Assembly: GCA_910588595.1 (NCBI GenBank)
Contig: CAJUQU010000035.1
Location: 1 to 21,604, forward strand
Reading direction: 5' to 3'
DNA from: an uncultured Lachnospiraceae bacterium
GTDB taxonomy: Bacteria; Bacillota_A; Clostridia; Lachnospirales; Lachnospiraceae
Length of the DNA stretch: 21,604 nucleotides
Shown: one piece after another, positions 1 to 6,188 of the stretch
Layout of the letters: each line of letters starts with the position of its first letter
Position numbering within the stretch: the first letter of the stretch is position 1
Notes under the pieces: model-generated
What the model was told of the DNA's origin: nothing
What the model saw: the letters and a program-made list of their open reading frames with translations, nothing else
Database searches by the model: none
Made by a program: the position numbers and the translations under genes

Positions 1-47
1 GAGATGGTTGTCAGTGACTGGAGTTCAGACGTGTGCTCTTCCGATCT
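1..47. other. Illumina adapter/index sequence (artefact)
   Basis: Bases 14-47 read as the standard Illumina read-2 adapter (GTGACTGGAGTTCAGACGTG at its start, CTCTTCCGATCT at its end). It is preceded by GAGAT, the end of the P7 primer, and an 8-nt block GGTTGTCA (6-13) in the exact place of an i7 index. This is library adapter left on the contig end, not genomic DNA. Real sequence starts at 48, one base before a CRISPR repeat. Confidence 0.97.
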
Positions 48-48
48 T

Positions 49-411
49 ATTTCAATCCACACCCCCACGCAGGGAGTGACTTTGTTCCTCCTATTCCCGT
101 TTTGTTTCTGGACAATTTCAATCCACACCCCCACGCAGGGAGTGACAAATCCCGTTTGTTCTGGAAAGGTATGGCATAAATGAATTTCAATCCACACCCC
201 CACGCAGGGAGTGACCGGTTATATCTGTAAGTATGTAACAAAGGACACAATTTCAATCCACACCCCCACGCAGGGAGTGACAAAAATTTGGTTTAATGAT
301 TGGTTTTGTTATATATTTCAATCCACACCCCCACGCAGGGAGTGACCCGCTGTCGATCACATTCATTCCGTACTCCGCCATTTCAATCCACACCCCCACG
401 CAGGGAGTGAC
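49..411 (-). CRISPR. Type I-C CRISPR array, 6 repeats, 5 spacers, distal end missing
   Basis: Six identical 32-nt repeats lie at 49-80, 115-146, 184-215, 250-281, 315-346 and 380-411. Read on the minus strand, the transcribed direction, each starts GTCACTCCCTGCG and ends TGGATTGAAAT. The repeat can fold CACTCCC against GGGGGTG, leaving exactly the 11-nt 5' handle typical of type I-C crRNAs. Spacers are 34, 37, 34, 33 and 33 nt (81-114, 147-183, 216-249, 282-314, 347-379). The cas operon and leader lie to the right, so 347-379 is the newest spacer. The array runs off the contig at the adapter junction, so its true length is unknown. Repeat degeneration, which usually marks the distal end, is not yet seen. 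Confidence 0.98.
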
Positions 412-576
412 CTCAAAAATCACATATTTTCATTAAAATACTGACCTTTGTCTGAGCAATACTGACAAATCCCAGCATTACTCTTTTTCGTTTATCATGG
501 CGCGAACCAAATTGGGGAGATTTTTTCTGGTGCGAACCTTCCCAGTATTTGATGTGAGCTTATGATTCGCACCAGT
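412..576 (-). promoter_or_regulatory. CRISPR leader
   Basis: This AT-rich gene-free stretch lies between the cas2 stop and the first repeat, where a leader with the array promoter and integration signals is expected. On the minus strand the 9-mer GTCAGTATT occurs twice (437-445 and 458-466), 21 bp apart or about two helical turns, within 60 bp of the first repeat. No single promoter stands out. TTGCTC followed 16 bp later by TTTAAT is a weak candidate. Confidence 0.8.
527..575. repeat. 10-bp perfect inverted repeat downstream of cas2
   Basis: CTGGTGCGAA (527-536) is matched by TTCGCACCAG (566-575) with a 29-nt loop, ending one base before the cas2 stop codon. A third, direct copy of the core (GGCGCGAACC, 499-508) lies nearer the array. 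There is no U-run at the stem, so it is not a classic terminator. It could be a protein-binding or mRNA-stability element between cas2 and the leader. Confidence 0.5.
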
Positions 577-867
577 CTATATCATCAAAGTCCCTTCGGC
601 ATCATAGGAAGTTTTTATTCCGAAATGCTCGACCTTTGTCTGATATTTATTGCCGAGATAATAAAATCTAAGACTGTCCTCTTTCTCGTTGATCAGCGAG
701 ACAAGGCGATCTCTTACTATTAATAACTGTGAGGCATCCAGAATACACTCAAACACAGAATTCTGAACACGCTGCCCATAGTTCACGCATTCCTTTGCGA
801 CTTTGCGAAGGCGGCTTCTTCCAGCCGCATCCTGGGTAGCTACATCGTATGTGATCAGCACTAACAT
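577..867 (-). CDS. cas2: CRISPR-associated endonuclease Cas2 (type I-C)
   Basis: Cas2 is the small ferredoxin-fold dimer that bridges two Cas1 dimers in the spacer integration complex. The protein is 96 aa and begins MLVLITYDV, the usual beta-strand 1 with its conserved Asp. It continues with the I-C signature CVNYGQRVQNSVFEC. The frame stays open to an ATG at 885, but the start at 867 fits the family N-terminus and has AGGTG five bases upstream. With this start it lies 8 bp after the cas1 stop; the 885 start would overlap cas1. It is the last gene of the operon, and the leader follows. The identification is firm and the start likely. Confidence 0.97.
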   Translation of the reverse strand: MLVLITYDVATQDAAGRSRLRKVAKECVNYGQRVQNSVFECILDASQLLIVRDRLVSLINEKEDSLRFYYLGNKYQTKVEHFGIKTSYDAEGTLMI

Positions 868-875
868 ATCAACAC

Positions 876-1907
876 CTACTTCCATAAAAACGGCGGATAT
901 TCATCAATATCACCGCGGATCGTCCGGGCAAGCAAAAGAGCCTGCACATAAGGAACCAGCCCCCACTCTATTTTTTCTTTTAAATACGGGTGTGTGATTG
1001 TCTCTTTTTTATGATTCTGCCATGCATTAAAAAATACTTTTCTGCCATCGTCACTCAAGAACACCGCATTGTCTTTCTGGCGCTCAAAATGGGCTGCCTG
1101 GATCGCTTTCGTGTTGATCAGTGTCAGGATAAAACGATCTGCCAACACAGGGCGCAGTTCTTCCATCAGATCCAGTGCCAGGGAAGTCCGCCCCGGTCTG
1201 TCTCCATGCATAAACCCCACATAGGGATCCAAGCCGACACTTGACAATGCATTTGCACAATCGCCCGCAAGAACTGTATATGCAAAGGATAAAACGGCAT
1301 TGATGTTGTCGAGCGGCGGTCTGCGGTTTCTCCTGGTAAATGCAAACTCTTCTTTCTGGTTGAGTATCATGTCATTCAATACAGAAAAATATTGTTCTGC
1401 TGCCTTTCCCTCTATCCCCCGCAGTTCGTCAAGTCCTGAGGCACTGTCGAGCTTAGGCAGTGTCTCATACAAGATGTTGGATATCTGTTTCAGTTTCTCG
1501 GCATCCACGCGGTATGCGTGGTCGCGAAGCGTCCGCTCTATGCTCCATCTGCTGTTATATACTTTCCCGACGATCATGTTCTTCGCATAGGCAACACTCC
1601 TGGTATCATCATCCGAAATGCGATACTGCTCCTTTCGCAGCAGCACATTCCCATACTCCTTCCCGACAACCCTTGCCAGAAATGCTCCTCGCGGAGAGAA
1701 GAAACTCATTCCGATCTTCCGCTCTGCGCAGGCGCCCATCAGTGCCGGTGTCGCTCCCTTGTAGGTGAAGCATATGATATTTTCCAGTGTGTGCAGCGGA
1801 AATCGGGCAAGTGTCTTTTCGCCGTTCTGTATCACGATATTCTCGCCGTCAAGCGTCAAATAACAGCTGTCTGTCATTACATATAAAGTATTGAGTAACT
1901 TTCGCAC
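876..1907 (-). CDS. cas1: CRISPR-associated integrase Cas1 (type I-C)
   Basis: Cas1 is the metal-dependent integrase that inserts new spacers at the leader-repeat junction. The 343-aa length is normal for I-C. Visible metal-site motifs are Glu166 in GIEGKAAEQYF, His234 in GFMHGDRPGR and the acidic cluster DLMEE (246-250). The start codon is GTG, with GGGAGG six bases upstream. It lies between cas4 (27 bp gap) and cas2 (8 bp gap), the standard adaptation order. The catalytic residues are present and nothing suggests inactivation. Confidence 0.98.
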   Translation of the reverse strand: MRKLLNTLYVMTDSCYLTLDGENIVIQNGEKTLARFPLHTLENIICFTYKGATPALMGACAERKIGMSFFSPRGAFLARVVGKEYGNVLLRKEQYRISDDDTRSVAYAKNMIVGKVYNSRWSIERTLRDHAYRVDAEKLKQISNILYETLPKLDSASGLDELRGIEGKAAEQYFSVLNDMILNQKEEFAFTRRNRRPPLDNINAVLSFAYTVLAGDCANALSSVGLDPYVGFMHGDRPGRTSLALDLMEELRPVLADRFILTLINTKAIQAAHFERQKDNAVFLSDDGRKVFFNAWQNHKKETITHPYLKEKIEWGLVPYVQALLLARTIRGDIDEYPPFLWK

Positions 1908-1934
1908 CTTAATCCTCCCTGTATCAAATCACCT

Positions 1935-2597
1935 TCATATATCCCTCGTTTTAATACCCTGTTCAATATACTGCCTCACATTCATCGACTTCTGCAATTT
2001 GGGAACACACAGATTTTCCAAGGAACATGCCCTGCACTGTTTTGAAGGTTTCACATTTGGCGTATGTCCCCTTTGGAACAAAGCGTGCATCTCCTCCGCC
2101 ACCTTTTTCACTTCAGACCGCAGTTCGTCCGTAAATCTGACCTGGCTGCGCCTCCTGTTCTCTCCGTAAAACAGGAAGCCCTCCGGTATGTTTGTCTGAA
2201 ACATTTCCTCCAGACAGACTGCCTGCGCACAAAGCTGCAGCGCATCGGCATTGTTTTCCTTGGGAGACCCATGCTTGTACTCGACCGGCACCGGATCCCA
2301 TTTTCCGTCATAGCCAAACAGCGCGATCCCACTTTCATTCTCGCGAAATTCAACGACATCACACTGACCGCTCAGTCCGAGCTCCCGGGAAGCAATGCGC
2401 AGGCCTCTGACGATCATCAGATTTCCTCTTTTCTCAAAGGAGCCTTCGTCGTGTGCCCTCTTGTGCATCAGTTCACCCGCCGTTGTGCGATAGTTCTCCG
2501 CCCACTGCTGTTCGATGTGGATCATAGCCCACTGCCGCCTGCAGAACGCAAAGTGCTGAATGCCCGAGAGCATCAGATAATCCTCCTCGGCATACAT
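1935..2597 (-). CDS. cas4: CRISPR-associated Cas4 nuclease (type I-C)
   Basis: Cas4 is a RecB-like Fe-S nuclease that trims prespacers and selects them for the correct PAM and orientation together with Cas1-Cas2. The 220-aa protein has the four cluster cysteines (Cys19 in FCRRQW; Cys188, Cys191, Cys197 in QCRACSLENLC). It also has the nuclease residues Asp80 (GQCDVVEF) and Glu106-Tyr107-Lys108 (the EYK motif), plus His45. The ATG at 2597 is only 2 bp after the cas7 stop, and its Shine-Dalgarno (GAGGG) lies inside the cas7 end, so the two are probably translationally coupled. It looks complete. Confidence 0.97.
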   Translation of the reverse strand: MYAEEDYLMLSGIQHFAFCRRQWAMIHIEQQWAENYRTTAGELMHKRAHDEGSFEKRGNLMIVRGLRIASRELGLSGQCDVVEFRENESGIALFGYDGKWDPVPVEYKHGSPKENNADALQLCAQAVCLEEMFQTNIPEGFLFYGENRRRSQVRFTDELRSEVKKVAEEMHALFQRGHTPNVKPSKQCRACSLENLCVPKLQKSMNVRQYIEQGIKTRDI

Positions 2598-2599
2598 GA

Positions 2600-3451
2600 C
2601 TAAATTCCCTCGATCACTTCGACATCCAATCCCGGCAGAACATCCAGCGTGATCTCATAGTCCGCAAACTCCTTTGGGTCGTCAACTTTTGCTTCGACTC
2701 TCAAAAGCCTATGTACCTTTGCCGATGAATACTGTCCCATGGGACAATTGTGCTTCCACCAATACATTCTGCACACTTCCATGCTGCCGTCCGGTCGTGC
2801 GGAGGAAGTGTCGTTGACAAACAGCGTGCGCAGTGCCTCCTTGATCTTCTGGGCGTCCTCGTCGCTGAAACCGGTCTTTTGAGCAAGCTGGTGGTTGATA
2901 CTGCCTTTTATGACATACAATGCCGAATACACCTTATGCTTCATTCCCATCGTGTCTGATGACTTCCTGCCTTCTTTTCCAGTCTCGCTGTTGACGCTCT
3001 TTGTGATCTGCATACTGTCAATCGAGATGGGCAGCACGCTGAATGCGGCGTGAACAGAAACCGGTCCCCTCACACCGACGGACACACTGTCATCTTTAAA
3101 AGCAAACACCTGTCCGAAACTGCGCACATCCAGCCACGTCTCACACGCTGCCTTCGCATAGGCATCCTTGTCTTTATCCTTCAATGCCTTCTGCATGACC
3201 GCGTTGTTCTTCGCCCGATCTGCAAGGCTTTTTGCCCCGTCATCCGCTCGTTCGTCACTCTGCACGAAAATATTTTCCCCCATATCCTGCAGCCTGTTCC
3301 TGATCTTGCGCTTAATGCACACATCTGAAATCTCCCCAAATCCATCATACGTCTCGCGCGGTCTGTTTCCATTCAGGGGATCACCATTGGGATTTGCATT
3401 GTTCACCATCACCAGTACCTCAAAATCGATCTTGTTTGTAAATTCACCCAT
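2600..3451 (-). CDS. cas7: Cas7 (Csd2), type I-C backbone subunit
   Basis: Cas7 is the RRM-fold subunit that polymerises along the crRNA spacer to form the filament of the I-C effector. The protein is 283 aa. It opens MGEFTNKIDFEVLVMVNNAN and contains NPNGDPLNGNRPR, a hallmark of Csd2 proteins. The open frame extends upstream into cas8c, but this ATG has GAAGGAGAGAAGG just upstream and fits the family start. It lies 14 bp after the cas8c stop. Length and motifs are those of a complete Cas7. Confidence 0.97.
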   Translation of the reverse strand: MGEFTNKIDFEVLVMVNNANPNGDPLNGNRPRETYDGFGEISDVCIKRKIRNRLQDMGENIFVQSDERADDGAKSLADRAKNNAVMQKALKDKDKDAYAKAACETWLDVRSFGQVFAFKDDSVSVGVRGPVSVHAAFSVLPISIDSMQITKSVNSETGKEGRKSSDTMGMKHKVYSALYVIKGSINHQLAQKTGFSDEDAQKIKEALRTLFVNDTSSARPDGSMEVCRMYWWKHNCPMGQYSSAKVHRLLRVEAKVDDPKEFADYEITLDVLPGLDVEVIEGI

Positions 3452-3465
3452 AATCCTTCTCTCCT

Positions 3466-3858
3466 TCACTGTTCTTTTTTCTGAAATGCCTGTCTCATAT
3501 AGTCCATTTGGTGATAATACCCCAGTAAATACATTTCTGACAACGCTGTATTGACAAAAGTATCTGTATCTAAATGAACCATGATTTCTTGTGACCATTC
3601 TTCAAATTTCATTACCTTATAATCGGAAAGTTTCCTTTCGTACGGCAATAAATTCTGTTTTATCGTATCCAATGTCCTGGCAGGTCTTCTGCTGTATGCA
3701 TTCCAGTACCTTTTTGCATTTGTGGTGCGCCTCTCCAGCACCTTTCCATTCTCGTCGCGCTCAAACATGGCAAGCTGCTCCATGTAATCGTACACCGCGA
3801 GCAGCCTTCCAAACAGAACACTGCGGTCGCTGATATTATTTGTCAAAAAATCATCCAT
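3466..3858 (-). CDS. cas11c: Cas11c small subunit, internal translation product of cas8c
   Basis: In type I-C systems the small subunit Cas11c is known to be translated separately from inside cas8c. Here an in-frame ATG (3858, protein start MDDFLTNNISDRSV) is preceded by GAGGGG at 3866-3871 with a 7-nt spacer. This is a near-ideal ribosome binding site inside a coding sequence. The product would be 130 aa, the expected size, and contains the helical C-terminal part of Cas8c. Cas11 subunits line the belly of the complex and stabilise the displaced strand. The sequence shows the signal; expression is inferred from the family. Confidence 0.75.
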   Translation of the reverse strand: MDDFLTNNISDRSVLFGRLLAVYDYMEQLAMFERDENGKVLERRTTNAKRYWNAYSRRPARTLDTIKQNLLPYERKLSDYKVMKFEEWSQEIMVHLDTDTFVNTALSEMYLLGYYHQMDYMRQAFQKKEQ

Positions 3859-5373
3859 CGTATTTCCCCTCATTTCATAATTGTATCGGATCATTGCACA
3901 GGCTACACACAGCACATCGTTGTACCACACAAACTCGCTCATAGTCTGCGGCATCGATGCCCGCTGTACCGCAGCTTTGATGATATCTTTCGGAATCTTT
4001 ACCCCTGTTTTCGTAATACATGGCAGTAAGCGCTTCACTGTGCTTTTGATCAGTTTTCCGTCCGCTTCCAGCCACTCCGATCGCTGCGTGCCAAAAGCCG
4101 CAAGCGCCATGTCCCTGGGCGACGGCGTGCATTCACAGGTGATCTTCTTCTTGTCCTCTCCCGTCTTTCCCACATTCACTGTCCGACGCCACTTGCAGTG
4201 CTGCTGCCAGTTCAATATCGCATCGATGTACTGTCTGGCGCCCATCTCATCATAGTATGCCACCGAAAGCCGCCCCGTAGTGGCTGCCTCGAGTGCGATC
4301 ACCGCCGCCCTGTCATCAGCCTTGAGCCTGCCCGCATAACCGTTCATCGCATTGTTGAACTGCTCCGCAAAATGCTTTTCGGTTTCCCGCGGATCGATAC
4401 TGCTCGTGTCAAGTATGTCCCAGTCATCAAAATCATCCATATCGTGACAGGAATTGAGCGAGTCCTGCATGATATCAGGCACCGGCATGTCCCTATTCAC
4501 GATCCACGATACGATCGCACAGTCATCCCTTGTATATCCCTGTTTCTGGATCAGCCATCTGAGCGCATTGTGCGCCCTTTGCGACACGTCATATCCGACG
4601 GAGACTGCCTGTCCTTTTGTGGTAAATCTTCCGCGGTATGTAAAACCCGACTCATCATTTCCTGAGATCAGTTTTGCCTTGTCCCCGCTGTTGCGGATCT
4701 TTGACGGGTGCTTGTCCGTGCAGGACGCCATCTTCCCCGACGCATAACACAGATCTTTATCACCCGCATTCAGCTGGTAATACGCACCGTATCTGTCATA
4801 CAGCTCCTGATTCTTCCAGACTTCCGGTATATCGATCCCATCGACGATAAAGCGGACGGCGGCTCCTGTCTGACCTAAATTTTGTATTTTAGTGCTGTCC
4901 GTCAGCCTGCCGCCATCGTCCAGCACCAGCACTTCCCCCGACACCAGATCCTGTATCAATGATTTCTTTTCGAGATATCTGCAGATTGCCTGCACTGCCA
5001 GATGAGTATGCTCTGAATCCGCCCAGTCACGCAGCTGTTCCATATAAGTCTCATAATAACGCTCCTTGTTGTCCCCCGTGTACGTCGTGTAATCGCCTGC
5101 GATGTAACAGAGCTTATCACACAGCGGGTGCGGTGCGATACCGCTGCTCCTGGCGGCAGAGTCCTCCGTTACCGGGACGATCGTGACGGCATCATTTCCT
5201 TTTTCAAGCTTCCTGGAATCGACATAATTCCCCTGCCCGTCGATCGTCACTTCAATCTGGGCGTTGAATGTAGAGTGGGAGATCGGTAACAGCACCGGCT
5301 GGTCATCTCTGACCACTCCCGCAAGATCCGCATAGACATCATACGTGTCAGCCAAGGTCTTCAACCATGCCAA
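3466..5373 (-). CDS. cas8c: Cas8c (Csd1), type I-C large subunit
   Basis: Cas8c recognises the PAM and starts R-loop formation in the I-C effector. The likely start is TTG at 5373 (protein MAWLKTLADTYDVYADLAG, 635 aa), because GGGAGG lies 8 bases upstream and this matches the family N-terminus. The frame is open further upstream to an ATG at 5469, but those residues lie in the cas5 reading region and look non-coding. The gene overlaps the cas5 3' end by 26 bp, so translation is probably coupled. The C-terminal 130 residues double as Cas11c. The product is a normal-size Csd1 with no interruption. Confidence 0.95.
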   Translation of the reverse strand: MAWLKTLADTYDVYADLAGVVRDDQPVLLPISHSTFNAQIEVTIDGQGNYVDSRKLEKGNDAVTIVPVTEDSAARSSGIAPHPLCDKLCYIAGDYTTYTGDNKERYYETYMEQLRDWADSEHTHLAVQAICRYLEKKSLIQDLVSGEVLVLDDGGRLTDSTKIQNLGQTGAAVRFIVDGIDIPEVWKNQELYDRYGAYYQLNAGDKDLCYASGKMASCTDKHPSKIRNSGDKAKLISGNDESGFTYRGRFTTKGQAVSVGYDVSQRAHNALRWLIQKQGYTRDDCAIVSWIVNRDMPVPDIMQDSLNSCHDMDDFDDWDILDTSSIDPRETEKHFAEQFNNAMNGYAGRLKADDRAAVIALEAATTGRLSVAYYDEMGARQYIDAILNWQQHCKWRRTVNVGKTGEDKKKITCECTPSPRDMALAAFGTQRSEWLEADGKLIKSTVKRLLPCITKTGVKIPKDIIKAAVQRASMPQTMSEFVWYNDVLCVACAMIRYNYEMRGNTMDDFLTNNISDRSVLFGRLLAVYDYMEQLAMFERDENGKVLERRTTNAKRYWNAYSRRPARTLDTIKQNLLPYERKLSDYKVMKFEEWSQEIMVHLDTDTFVNTALSEMYLLGYYHQMDYMRQAFQKKEQ

Positions 5374-6094
5374 ACAAGTCACCTCCCTCAAATTCCGCTG
5401 AACCGGTAAAATTCTTTTCGAAAATAAACTGTTTCTGTTTTGCCTCCTGTAATACCCGCCTGATCCCACACGCCTCCGGGCGCGGAAAGTGAATGACGCC
5501 GTTTACCATCTGTGCATTCCAGAGCCGCACCGTCATTTTCCCTTTTTCCTCCTCCCTGACAGCCTCGTCCGGATAGGTGATCCCATGTACCATGATGCCA
5601 AATGACAGATCGGTGTTGTCATATGCCCCCTCGCCCTCATCGAACGAACAGGGCTCCACATATCCCTGACACTCTCTTGCGCCCAGGAAAATATCCCTTC
5701 TTCCTCCGCGCTCAACCATTCTCCTGGCAATGTCAAAATGTTTGTTTTCGTTCCTGTCGCGCGCCAGATCCTCCCGGTTTTCATTCCATTCGAAGTGTGC
5801 CCTCACACGGTACTCCACATGCTGCAGATACGTGTAATACGCCAGATCATTTCCGCCGCTGTACTTGATCGGCCGGATCCCCTTCGACTCCGTCTGGATT
5901 GGATTCATGATGCGGCACGCGTCGATCACCCACGTGAGCGTAGGCTTCCAGTAGATTGATTCCGTGATCCCTTTCAGCGCCTGATACGTAGGAATCTGAT
6001 ATGTGCACTTCTCGCCGCCTGTCTTTGACAGCGGATCGGTAAACAGCGCATATCTGCCAGACACACTGTACTCGATCACATTTGGTTTTTCCAT
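5348..6094 (-). CDS. cas5c: Cas5c (Cas5d), pre-crRNA processing endonuclease
   Basis: Type I-C has no Cas6; Cas5c cuts the pre-crRNA at the base of the repeat hairpin and stays on the 11-nt 5' handle. The protein is 248 aa. The catalytic triad known from Bacillus halodurans Cas5d (Tyr46, Lys116, His117) corresponds to Tyr48 (ITESIYWKPT), Lys118 and His119 (NENKHFDIARR) here. The catalytic loop is followed by the Csd5-like stretch DIFLGARECQGYVEP. The ATG has GGGAG nine bases upstream. It lies 94 bp downstream of cas3 and overlaps cas8c. It appears fully active, which matters for the orphan handle at 9175-9185. Confidence 0.97.
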   Translation of the reverse strand: MEKPNVIEYSVSGRYALFTDPLSKTGGEKCTYQIPTYQALKGITESIYWKPTLTWVIDACRIMNPIQTESKGIRPIKYSGGNDLAYYTYLQHVEYRVRAHFEWNENREDLARDRNENKHFDIARRMVERGGRRDIFLGARECQGYVEPCSFDEGEGAYDNTDLSFGIMVHGITYPDEAVREEEKGKMTVRLWNAQMVNGVIHFPRPEACGIRRVLQEAKQKQFIFEKNFTGSAEFEGGDLFGMVEDLG

Positions 6095-6188
6095 AGACTG
6101 CTTCTCCCTTCTGTATTATCCTGATCTCTATCTATCTTTTTACCGTAATACTATATTTATATTGCAGACAGCATTTGCGGAATACACG

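Noticed and set aside
47..283. A 78-codon frame through the array
   Set aside because: It is a translation of CRISPR repeats beginning in adapter sequence; the repeated SLPAWGCGLK is the repeat itself.
990..5186. Many plus-strand frames opposite the cas genes
   Set aside because: They are antisense shadows of strong minus-strand genes with clear motifs.
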